From contig JAAAKB020000008.1 in the NCBI GenBank assembly GCA_010014835.2, positions 4,662,325-4,693,896 of the forward strand: 31,572 nt of DNA, in the 5' to 3' direction. Under the pieces are notes generated by a model. It did not search any database. It saw only the letters and a list, made by a program, of their open reading frames with translations, and had not been told where the DNA came from. The position numbers and the translations under genes were made by a program. Positions 21,451 through 31,572 of this stretch are shown here, one piece after another. The first letter of the stretch is position 1. Every line of letters begins with the position of its first letter. Source of the stretch: Apostichopus leukothele (taxonomy: Eukaryota > Echinodermata > Holothuroidea > Aspidochirotida > Stichopodidae).

Positions 21451-22830
21451 TAGTATATTATCCCAAAATAAACAGCATTTAAACAACAAACTTAAAACAA
21501 ATGATTTGTATTTTTGTGTCAATTTTATTTATGAAGTTCATAACTATATAAAGTGTTGGGACAGTTTGGGAGGGAAAGAGGAAGGGGAAGAGGAAGGGGC
21601 GGTGGGGGTTGGGCAGATTTAGTAGGAGGTAATCGTCCCACTACAAAACGGTTGACATACAGATGCAATACGAATGCTGAGGAGGAAAATGACTACGTTA
21701 CTTATGGTCCGACATAATTATTTGTGATGGATACACACATCCAGTTTAGACAATTATATCTGTAAAATTCTTCCATGTGCCGCTTTGAAAGCACTCGTGC
21801 CGACAGTATGAATATCATGTTTCTATCTAATAAGGGTAAGGAACTGTTCGTACTGTCAGTAAGAGTGCTTTGGAGCATAATATGGGAGTACAGTATATAT
21901 TGGTAGTAACATAGAAATTGTCCCCAAATGGCTGCACTTGAATGGCATGGATTTGCATGACTTAATGACCAAACGCGATACCACCTTGAGTCCTTTATTA
22001 CCAAACACGATACCACCTTTAAGTCCTTTGCAACAGATATGGACTTTCTTTCTTTTTTTGATGTTTTTAAGTTCATATAAACAACAGAGCACCCGTGGAT
22101 GACATTTAACACCGTCTGTCATTAATTCAATTATAAAATGCATGTTTTTAAATGCTATTTGAAGTGTCTGAAATAAAAGTCTAATGTCATTCAATTAAGT
22201 TTTGTTTTGCATATGAGGAACTGACGTAATTGAACTCTGTATTAGACTATGTATCCCAGCCACTTTTATTGATTAGCCTCGAGTGTTCAAAGGGTAATTT
22301 CTCAAGTATTAAAAGTGGTATTAAAATACAACCTGGCCTGATAACAGTGTTTCATAACGGTCTATATAAACCATGACAAAATAAATGATGTTCCTGAAGT
22401 CATTCGTTATGCGTTTAGAGTGAATGACGCAGCATAAACTTAAAGGGATAAATGACTGGATGAGTCCGATGCCCGGATATGACGGAAATTGGGATGGTGG
22501 CATGTTTTACCTCATTTTCATAACTATGGGGACGTTCGGATATTGTAAAAGAACAAAAGTCTTGCGGTCGTTTATTTTTTGATATATAACCAAAGAGAAG
22601 CCTATACCATTGATTGCAATAAACAGTAGTGTTAATATACACTGGTTCTATACTGTTTAAGACAGCTATTGTTTAGTATTGCATTCTTATCTCATCCGCC
22701 TCATATTTTTCGCAGAAAATGTTACCACAATGGCATTGTTCTTACTTGGCCACTTAAAGGTGCTTACACAACGCATGCATGCTTAAACTTCGAGAAAATC
22801 TCTTTTCAAGATAAACTTATTTCATTTTGT
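20676..22830. other. Non-repetitive CpG-richer stretch with no supported gene
   Basis: It contains an ATT microsatellite, a G-rich tract (about 21565-21617) and a small tandem duplication of a roughly 33-bp segment (ACCAAACGCGATACCACC variants, about 21968-22030). Open frames in this region have no recognisable domains. Confidence 0.4.
21413..21449. repeat. (ATT)n microsatellite
   Basis: About twelve uninterrupted ATT units. Confidence 0.95.
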
Positions 22831-24240
22831 TCAATCAATCAATCAATCGTAACGATCATTACACAGAGATAAGGTTAAAATATAATGGTGTGAATATCAA
22901 TGCTGTCATTAAATAATATGAGAAGAGGCATTAAATGACCAAGAATAGAAGACACAGTGGAAAGATTATTGAATGATTGAGGAGTGTATACTGATTAAGG
23001 AAGTTGAACAAGAAAACTTGTGGAATAGAAGTCCCCGGAGACCGACGAAAACAAGGATATAGGAAGAACTTGCAAACAAAGAAAGCAAATTACCTCCCAC
23101 TCCTCGCCCACCCACTCACCCCACCCACTCCACCCCACTATGTATCGACACCTCTATATATATAACGACAGGCTAAAGTGAACTAGAAAAATAAAGACGG
23201 GGTAAAAAGGCAGGAAACGTTAGGAATATACTTTACATAACAGAACAGAGTTTTGTAACAAGTTTTATAGTAAGTATCGATATAGACAGACTCAAGATTT
23301 TCACTCAAAGAGTTCCAGTTTATAGGACCTTTGAAACAGATACAATACTGAGTAGAATTCAAACGATTTACAGCAATGCTGGCAGAGTTTGCTGAATCTA
23401 GTGTTTTAGTTGTGTATACGGCCGGTATAACGAATGGAAGAACAATGAGGTTGAAAGTTGAAACCCCTTAGGGCAGAGCCTCATTAATACAACATTGGAA
23501 CATAAATGTTGTAGTTTTGAAGACTGTCATAAATAATGAGGGTTTTGAGTTTAACGACAAAAGGATCACTGTGAGAAAGAGATGATCTCTTAGTGATGTG
23601 ACGCACTGCTCCATTATTAAAGAACGTGAAGTCTCTGCAGTCGCGAAGGATAGTTGTTAGCTCAGGCAGAATTACAGTAAGATAAGAATGGTAAATATTA
23701 TAAATGGAATGTATAGAATTCTTCTTGGGGTGTGAAATATCAGTCGGTTGAGAATACCGACTCCTTTAAAACCTTTGCAGCAGACATAGTAATCCATTTA
23801 GTGCTGCCTACTATAGTTAAATTATTATCAATGTAAACACAATATGAATTTAGCAACATGAGAACATTTGATATGGTTGTTGTATATATAAAAAGACCCT
23901 TAAAGCTTGGTAAGATGGACTTGTTGTGAGTAGGGAACATCACAGAACAGGTCTTTCTTGACATTTAGTGAAAGTTTGTTAGCTACATCAATCATTACGC
24001 TACGTACTCTACTTCAACAGTTGCAGCAAATGAGTTAGGCACAGAGCAGAACAGTTTGTTGTCGTCGGCATAAAGAAATGATCATGAGATATGATCACGT
24101 GAACGATGAAGGTCGTTAACATCAATAATAATAACCAGAAGAGAACCAAGGATTGACCCCTGTGGCACGCCACAGACAGCATCCGAATAGATTCAATTTC
24201 TTTGCATTACCGCAGTTATTATATACAGCGTTAGCTCGCG
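22831..24240 (-). mobile_element. 5'-truncated, decayed non-LTR retrotransposon (CR1/Jockey-like LINE)
   Basis: Read on the minus strand, the reverse transcriptase is recognisable. The box GVPQGSILG lies at 24171-24145, then IDVNDL, then the catalytic YADD box at 24072-24061, at the normal spacing. Further on come KLSLNVKK, VYIDNNL, KGVGILNRL, the thumb-side NGAVRHITKRSSLSHS (from about 23615) and the C-terminal FKGPINWNSL (23335-23306), with a stop at 23185-23183. Frameshifts and stops, including one between GVPQGS and YADD, show it is dead. The start is lost (5' truncation near 24240, beside a G-rich tract). The right-hand product end is followed by about 350 bp of presumed 3' UTR ending in a (TTGA)n tail at 22848-22831. 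The 3' end is inferred from the tail. No endonuclease domain is present. Confidence 0.85.
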
Positions 24241-24271
24241 AAGAGGGAGGTGGTAGGGGGGGGGGGTAGGA
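24241..24271 (+). repeat. G-rich low-complexity tract at the LINE boundary
   Basis: Runs of two to ten G on the plus strand mark the point where reverse transcriptase similarity stops. Confidence 0.7.
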
Positions 24272-24854
24272 TTTCTAAAGAGACTGGGGTATGGTGGTTC
24301 TGTACCAGATCGTTGAAGCCGACTCCCACGCAGGAGATTCTGAGGGTCTTTATCCAGAAAAAAAGTGAGATATTAGACGTGACACGGTGCATTCTGGGAC
24401 ATATTTACTCAATAAATTAGCTATGTAATTATGTTTACATGCCACTACTTCACTTATATTTTGTGTGGGTTTGACAAAACAGAGTGAAATGACCTTATGG
24501 TCTGTGTATTATATCATATGTCCAGTCGACACTTCACTTGTTGCCATAGTGTCATTGTCATTGGAAGTGATATAGAAACATAATATGTGCTGACAACAGT
24601 AGTTTTTAGAAGAACATATTTCCGAATTGATTTTCTGCCTAAAGTCCATCCTTTAAAACCGTGGATTTATTATTCAAATCGAAGACCCCATGCGTGTAAA
24701 AGAAATCATCAAACAGCATAGTAATTTCCTTGACACGATTTGACTGTATGAAAGCGTTACTATCCATACCTATTATTAATCATTTTTATATATTAATAGC
24801 TTACTAAAGCACTCATCTTTGTTTTGTTTTGTTTTATTACGATCGAAGAATATT

Positions 24855-24872
24855 TATATATATATATATATA
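24855..24872. repeat. (TA)n microsatellite
   Basis: Nine alternating TA units. Confidence 0.85.
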
Positions 24873-25340
24873 GCCTATAATATAAAGTCTAAATAAGTGT
24901 GTATTATGCTAGAAACTGTAAATTACTTTCGTTAGACACACATTTGATCGAACAGTTAATAAAATAGTTTTGCAAGTCATGGTTACAAGGAGAGGGAAGT
25001 TAGTTTTACTTTCTGTTAAATCTTTTGTCAGAATAAGTTCAATGGTATGTACTCCATACATGCATGGTATACATGCATGCAGTAGCCTCAGGTCAAATGG
25101 CTTAGTTCCATCGAACCAAGTCTTCGAATCAAACCACTTACATCTACGTATACGTATTACAACTTTGTTTGACACTATACTATACGAGTAGATTTCTACA
25201 ATATCTCTAGTTTCATTTTATTTTTTTATTTTTATGAATAATAATTTGCTACGTCACAGAATTACTTGCAGTTGATTCGTTAATACTGCATTACTGAATT
25301 AATCATAATGAATGGAATGTCTAGAAGATAGCCAGCATTG

Positions 25341-25353
25341 CCCCCCCCCCCCC
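25341..25353. repeat. Poly-C run
   Basis: Thirteen C in a row. Length may be unreliable in the assembly. Confidence 0.9.
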
Positions 25354-26831
25354 GCCTCCTACTCTGTTATGTGTGACGCCCTACTGCACGGTTATCAATG
25401 CGAGATCAAATATGTTCTTTATCGAACATTATGATACTTATTCCAGTGAGTGATCACGTCATGATTGACAAAATGGCGTGTATTTCCATGCATACAGGAA
25501 TCCATGATCTCACTTCGCTGAAAACGGCTGATTTTCCTCCCTCTGTAAATAGCATCAAAATGAGAAAACAGCACGTGCAGAGACTACATGCAGTGCATTG
25601 GCGTAGCTCTGTTGTAGGACGAAATAGTGATAAACAAATTTCATTGGCGCTTTCGTTTACTAAGTTTATTCAACATTCAACACACGGCATATGACATAAC
25701 TTATTAAGTATAACAAACAATTTCACATATTTTTTAATTTAAATTCCGTAATCCAATATACATATACCTCCAAAATGCCTGAATACTTGCTATCTCAGTG
25801 ATAGGCGGATATGAACAATTCTGTGGTCATTGTTAGTGAGTCAGTGTCAAACAATAACTTCCTTCCAACTTAAATGACAATGCCTGACTTGTCATAATAA
25901 TCCCTATCACAGGAATATAGCATTACCGGACCAGTGTCTGACATTCAGTGAGAAACAAATCCTAAGCTGTTCATAATAGCAACCATCTCACCGTCTCATT
26001 GTTTACAAAAGTGGGCATTATATTTTAAAAAAAGTCTTGAAATTTCACAGCGGAGATCGTCATTGAAATATTGTAGCAACTTGTATAATTCAAGAAGCTC
26101 CAAATAATGATAATGATTTTAAAAAAAATGATATTTTTGCTGCTAAAAACGTGACCTGAGTATTAACTCACGTATTATCTTGTTTACATTAATAGTAAGT
26201 TATTTAAAATTTAGTTATTAGAAATTAATAAGTGATGACCTCATTCCCAATTGCATATGAAACAGAATGATTATTATTCAGAAAACTTCTAAATATGGAT
26301 AATTTCATCACGTAAACTGGTACGGTAGCCGATAAGACCCGGTTTAGTCGATGAGGGAACGACTTTTAAACCACAAGTTTGAGCGGTATACCGTCGTCGT
26401 CATGGTGACAGAAATCTGTGACGTTGGCTACAACTTTTATGTGCAAAATGTGTAATATTACTACCTTTAAAATAAGAAACAAAACCCACGCACTGATTAA
26501 ACAAATGTCTTTTATCCGCGGCTGTAGAGGTTATAACGTTAATTTTCGATCTCATAGGTATAATTACATCACGATTATGTCACGTGTGTCCATCTACTGA
26601 CCTTTAACCCTCATCAGCATCGACGTGCTCGTACATATAGTATACGAATTAAAACACGTCCGCTTTCCTTGAATCGGGAAGGATATGGAATCTATTATTA
26701 GACTGGCGGACTTATTTTGTTCGTGTTGCGTCTGCCTTGTTATACTGATGATAGTTATAGTTTGTGTGATCTGCATCTTGTTGGGGGAGATACTGTTGTA
26801 AATGAAATTACAGAGATTTTCTCTTTCTATA

Positions 26832-26900
26832 CTGGGGTGAGGGAGGGGAGGGGGGGGGGGTAACTGTTGGTTGGGAAGGGTTAGTTGGGGATGGGAAAGG
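26832..26900 (+). repeat. G-rich low-complexity tract
   Basis: Repeated G runs, one of ten bases, within GGGA and GGTT contexts. Confidence 0.75.
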
Positions 26901-26913
26901 TAAGGGTACTTAC

Positions 26914-26965
26914 ATACAGCAGAAAGAACCCCGAAACAAAACCGTGCAAGATCCTTGTTCGCCAT
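26914..26965 (-). CDS. Candidate first coding exon, 17 residues, unknown protein
   Basis: The protein is not recognised. The ATG at 26965 sits in a near-ideal context (GTCATGGCG: G at -3, G at +4). It encodes MANKDLAR then FCFGVLSAV, and after one more base meets the donor GTAAGTAC (phase 1). The hydrophobic FCFGVLSAV stretch could begin a membrane segment or signal anchor continued in the next exon. Just upstream on the same strand is CTGCGCATG (about 27018-27026), which resembles half of an NRF-1 promoter site, and an AAC-GTT rich segment. The next exon, to the left, was not identified. The same phase as the 19.9 kb exon would allow the two to be alternative first exons of one gene, but they may be unrelated. 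A chance match of ATG plus GTAAGT is possible. Confidence 0.35.
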
Positions 26966-27719
26966 GACGTGTAAACTATAGTCAGACGATGAGGCGATAG
27001 GAAACGTTCCAAGATGACATGCGCAGAAGGGGGACTATAGAGGATATTCCTTCTAATACAGTATCACAGGATTAGTATGGTCTATCTAAAGAGTAATCCA
27101 GAGTTTTGTTGTTGTTTATATTTGTGTTTATTTTCTATAGTGTATCAGCCTTGACGATACGGCCCCAAAATCTCCCTTTTTTTTCATTAAGATTGGAAAT
27201 ACGCTTTAAGGGTGCAACAACACTATATTTTTACCTACCCACAACCAGCAAACTCATCTTGTTTCGTTCGGGAGATATCGTAATTTCAAGGCGTGTCTGC
27301 GGTTACCCTTTTGTACATTTTGTGATGTCATAGAGCCACTATAAAGGATCTAAAACTTTATTAATTTCTCTTTGTTTTTCTTGATATTTTCCAAGTAGAA
27401 TGTTTCAAGTATTGACAGTGAAATCAATGTCATCATTAAATCATGTAAACAGCTTCAATATTACAGATTCAGCATTTGCAAAACCAATCTCCATTAGAGA
27501 TAAGAACACAAAAATCGAATCACGTGTGGCGTGATGGCGTCATATTTAGACTTGACCAAGTCTTCAGACTGTGTGTGAAGGAACATTTAATCTGTGATAT
27601 CTCTACTTAAATGGAATAAGATTGTACTTAGCTATTTGGGGATGGTGCTTCATGTCATCTATACCTCTATCACAACAATGATGGTTGAGTTTCAAGTTGC
27701 ACCCCTGGCTGTGGAGGAT

Positions 27720-27767
27720 AAGGTGAGGAGGAGGAGAGGGAGGGGGAGGGAGGAGGGGGGGGGGTTG
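27720..27767 (+). repeat. G-rich low-complexity tract
   Basis: GGAGGAGGAG-type purine sequence ending in a run of about ten G. Confidence 0.75.
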
Positions 27768-28644
27768 TTAATGACATTCATCCCATCACCAATACCAACA
27801 GTGATGTTGTCGGATATGTGCCTCCTTTCATTGCATGCGTCGTGCTCTGCGATAGCGTGCGGTCCAATATGGAACAACAGGTACAAGTGTAGGTAAATGT
27901 ACCCATACATATGCTGAGTGCGGCATGGCGCAAATTTACCTCGGGAGACGAAATACTTGGCAGGTTGGGGGTTAACATTCAATTTCAACGCGCTTGATGA
28001 AACTTTTGCTTAACTTGAAAGTATACAACGTTCACCATCTTGACTTCCGGTAAGTCTTCAAGGATTTCAAACATTAATACAAACAAATGAAAGATTCATT
28101 CTACATGTGCTGAAAGTTGTTATCAATGTGTAGTCACTATTTTGCTGACGTTATGGTTCACCTTTGCGCAAATTTTAAGTGCAGATCGCACCCACCTTAT
28201 AGCAATGTCTATAGTTATTCGTGGTTGTTGGGAAATCGCACGTATTTACACAGAATGACATCAATAATCATATTTCACTAGACAAATTAAAAATCTAATA
28301 TAGACGTTTTGTTTCAGAAGTCTTATGACTACTATTTCTGTTTATTTTCATTTCCTTTGAGGCGGATTAACCTCGAATACGTCATGAGGGTCGTAAAGGA
28401 ATGTCTGTTGGGTGCAGGATTATTCATTGTTCTGATTTGCGTTCGTCAAACCCAGGATGACCTTTAACCTTTACGTGCTGCTCCATATTAAAACGATGAC
28501 AAATTCTTTCTTGGATACAATACAAACGGGTTGTCATGGTAGCCAGTTTAAACAATCGTTTCCGGATCCGTATACAAGGTTCTTCTTACCTTAAAGATAA
28601 ACGGAAAATATAATCCGTAGAATGACTAAGGCCCATCGTACTGC

Positions 28645-28700
28645 CGGGACGGTAGGTGAGGGTTGGGAAGGGAAAGAGAGGGGTGGGGATGGTGGGTGGG
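28645..28700 (+). repeat. G-rich low-complexity tract
   Basis: Many runs of three or four G separated by one to four bases, a good G-quadruplex candidate. Confidence 0.65.
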
Positions 28701-31000
28701 TATGTTAGTACAAAAGTCTGCTGAATACTTATATTTTTAACAGTTTTATTCCGCAATTTTTTCTCTCCACTTCTAACATTTAGCCTTCTGATCTGATGTT
28801 ACACTATATCTACTCAGATGCGCAATTTGTCAACTGGGAAGCATGTATAGACCAAGTACATAATTAATTTTGACATTTGTTAGACTGTCAAGAAACGCTG
28901 TTATCGGTCTTGTTTGTATTTCTGAAATGACTAAAGAGCTAACGTTCATTACCTAAAGTGACTGGACTAAATAGTCTAATACACACGCGGGGTTGAAAAA
29001 GGGTTTACACCTCACACAACGCCCGCGTATCCCATTGGATCGGCGCCTATGATAATTGTATTTGTGGTTTCAACTGATGGTCTTAAAACATCAAAATTAA
29101 GATAAAAATCTGTCTAAAGTATTATTCTTTAAGCTAAGAAACTGCTTTTTTTTAAATCGGGCATGTATCCTCCACTTTAAAAAGCAACATACTGTTTCAA
29201 TATTGCTTTACCGCTTATGATGAAGTTGTTGACTACATTTAGTGGTAAAATATTAATGCGTTTACGCTTCCGTTACCGCCTACGCCTGAGGATTTATTGT
29301 CCTTGTATAAACCCACTCACCGTTCTATATCCGAGGTTAACAAATAAACCACCGACTCATATAGAATTATCGCCTTCCATATAATTTCATTGAGTTTGTG
29401 AAAAAAGCTGAACATTAATGTTATTATTTTAATGACATCAGTATTCAGCGTAGAAACAACATGATGTAACCTGCAGAAGTCGGGGTATTTGACCTAATAA
29501 ATAATTTCATTTTTTTAATGATAAATTGATATACCGCTGCCAATGCCGATGACTAAGAGGGAGGAGGGGGTATGCGGTGGCGGGTGGTACGTTGAGCGTC
29601 TGGCATATGCTTGCAATCAAATGCTTCCAGTTTTGTTCTTCTTTTTAATTTTTTTTATTGGACTGTGACATATGAAAACTATAACATAACCAGCCTCAGG
29701 TCATCCTGAAATGTTACAAAATGGTAAAAAAAAATGGAAGTAAAATAGTCCCTCGTATAAACACATATAGTTATTAGTCATCTCTCCTATGTTATGTAGC
29801 ATGCGAATCGACTGTCGAGAGGAAGACACACGCGTGACCAGCTGTCTGATTGCTCATCTAAATTCTTAGTCAAAATAACGAAATATACCAACACTAGGAT
29901 CGACCTTGTAACTTCACACACAGTAATGTAAATGAACGCTTTCTGGGAGTACTGTACCAAACTGCGAACTCGCCCTTATTTATGTTGCGGTGGTTCAATT
30001 AATTAAAATTTCCATTAATTAAAATGGGCAATCACACCACAATAGAATAAACAGATAGACAAGTGTGCTATAAAATTGTTCCCTATACACTAAAGACATG
30101 GTCATTCATGGCCAACACAGCCCTAAAACCCGTTAGATGCCGTTTTCCTGATGACAGTGATATTTTTTTAAGTAACATCCCAACAGCAGTCGCGAGTTTC
30201 AGGGGCTGGGGTCAACCCCAAATATAACATTAAAATGAGGCATTTAGGATATAGCAGAACCTTGCGTGTAGAATTTATTTATAGCTCAAATATTCCTCAG
30301 AGTACACCATTTAATGTTTAACATTTTAATTTTCTGGGTGAGGGGGGAGGGGGGAGTCGCAAGACCACAAGATCCCCTTACATGGGAGTCGCTTTCAACG
30401 ACCAACGGCCAAACTCCTCCCTGTTGCAATCGTCGATCTGACTCCCACCCCTCCCCTGGAGAGGATTGTTAAAACTCATTGTAACAGGTTTTCTCACAAA
30501 TAACATTCATTGCTCGTAAGCCTTGTTGCAGTTTCAATACAACTACCCTATAGACACATTATATGCTAATTTTATTCATCACGATGACAATTTTGATATG
30601 GTACGATATTTTCAGAAGATTGATTAAACTTGTCACATTACGGTCTAATTGTCATAGCAATATTATGCTTCAGAAAACTATCATCCAATACATAAAATGT
30701 TATCAAAGGAAATTAATCATATGGCGTAACGATGTGTTGCTTACCAGGACGATACACCGGTATGCAGCCTGTAGGTGACCCCGTTATACTTTTATTATTA
30801 ATCTACTTGATGCACCTCAAAACCACTCTCTGCAAGGTGTGATCTATTAGCCTTATTCTAAAATGTATGTGGTCTCTAATGGTGTCAGGTTCCGAAATCA
30901 TCTTATTCTTAGAGTATTAATATTTCATAGGGTATAAGAAACATAGGATGGAGGGGGATGGGGGAGGGGTCAGGAGACGGGAGTCTGATCCTCAACTGCA

Positions 31001-31011
31001 CCCCCCCCCCC
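31001..31011. repeat. Poly-C run
   Basis: Eleven C in a row, about 130 bp before a similar-length G run (31141-31151) on the same strand. The two could pair as an inverted homopolymer. Confidence 0.85.
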
Positions 31012-31130
31012 TCATCATTTTCAAACAAGAGAATTCATGCAATCCCAAGACGTTGGATCAGATTGCGAGGCTTAGCAATTTTCGAAAATACAACGCCATC
31101 CTGAACGTTCTATCTTCAATTGGGAGAATA

Positions 31131-31151
31131 TACAGGGGGAGGGGGGGGGGG
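31131..31151 (+). repeat. Poly-G tract
   Basis: Runs of five, four and at least eleven G. Length may be unreliable in the assembly. Confidence 0.85.
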
Positions 31152-31363
31152 TTACATGAATGGTACACACGAAATTCTGTTACTAACAGAGATGCTAAAA
31201 GGCTACAAGTTCCTGCTGAGATCGCCTATTGGTAACGTGAACGTGAGCACCAAAACTCAGCAGAGACCTTCCAATATTCAGAAGAGTTTGGTTCATTTAT
31301 CTTAAAGAATATATTGTAGTATACTGAATCTTACTAATCGCTCATTTCTTTCTTTGCTTTCCG

Positions 31364-31380
31364 TATATATATATATATAT
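31364..31380. repeat. (AT)n microsatellite
   Basis: About eight AT units. Further AT-rich alternation occurs at about 31443-31463 and 31548-31572, running off the right edge. Confidence 0.85.
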
Positions 31381-31572
31381 GTAAGATTTGATTTTCTGAA
31401 ACCCTAGTGAAAAACATGGGGACGGCTTGTACGCATGTCCAACATATATATAAATATATATATGCTTCACTGAACGAAAAAGTATAAGGAAATAAGTTAA
31501 ATGGATGGCGCTAGCTTCTTATACTCTTTTACAATTTGTATTATTAAGTTATATATATAGTTATATATAGTT

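Larger units (their letters stand above)
24241..26913. other. Non-repetitive stretch with simple repeats, no supported gene
   Basis: It holds a G-rich tract (24241-24271), a TA microsatellite (about 24855-24872), a poly-C run (25341-25353) and a G-rich tract (26832-26900). A 98-codon plus-strand frame (25398-25694) has no domain. The sequence from 26832 leftwards would be intron if the 26914-26965 exon is real. Confidence 0.4.
26966..31572. other. Upstream or intergenic stretch, no supported gene
   Basis: It contains G- or C-rich tracts at about 27720-27767, 28645-28700, 30339-30358, 31001-31011 and 31131-31151, and AT microsatellites near the right edge. An ETS-type motif ACTTCCGG lies at 28043-28050. 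CpG is fairly frequent (for example 28985-29050 and 29260-29300). No exon with recognisable protein sequence was found. Confidence 0.4.

Noticed and set aside
24909-25175. Minus-strand frame with an early GTAAGT donor
   Set aside because: The frame begins with GTG, not ATG, and has no acceptor, so it is not a plausible first or internal exon.
28600-28655. Minus-strand ATG (about 28650) in good context followed by a strong AAG|GTAAGA donor
   Set aside because: The 15-residue product has no feature, and an equally good acceptor sits just before it. The evidence is too thin to separate from chance.

Overview
The window looks like animal (metazoan) nuclear DNA of modest gene content. Supporting signs are GT-AG exon borders, a nuclear-receptor DNA-binding exon, a decayed non-LTR retrotransposon, a DNA transposon with inverted ends, many minisatellites and microsatellites, and AATAAA signals. 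No prokaryotic operon structure is visible. The receptor type and repeat texture suit a marine invertebrate deuterostome, perhaps an echinoderm. That placement is inference only; nothing in the sequence proves the species.

Layout. Bases 1-17,600 are AT-rich and mostly poor in CpG. The one confident coding exon is here: a complete two-zinc-finger nuclear receptor DNA-binding domain on the minus strand (2223-2467). It has an acceptor, an ATG and a GTAAGT donor, and its P-box is unusual (ESCKS). The ligand-binding domain was not found and should lie in later exons to the left, probably outside the window. The rest of this half holds seven tandem arrays with units of about 17 to 71 bp (1-215, 218-465, 6093-6715, 7974-8243, 12701-13093, 13709-14125, 15736-16232). 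It also holds a 126-bp duplication (17215-17469), a nonautonomous DNA transposon (9336-9822) and one possible plus-strand terminal exon (12385-12557).

Bases 17,600-31,572 are richer in CpG and carry no comparable minisatellites, but do carry repeated G- or C-rich tracts. Two short, well-formed candidate first coding exons were found on the minus strand by reading splice signals. One encodes a signal peptide and ends in GTAAGTAT (19866-19953). The other has a strong start context and ends in GTAAGTAC (26914-26965). Both end in phase 1. A truncated, mutated CR1/Jockey-like LINE lies at about 22831-24240 on the minus strand, with recognisable reverse transcriptase boxes.

The genes here are fragments of larger transcription units, so no pathway can be reconstructed. 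All confident or semi-confident coding pieces except the 12.4 kb candidate read on the minus strand. The signal-peptide exon cannot splice directly in frame to the receptor exon (phase 1 versus a required phase 2). It is therefore probably a different gene or needs intermediate exons. No CRISPR, tRNA, rRNA or cassette-like defence system was found.
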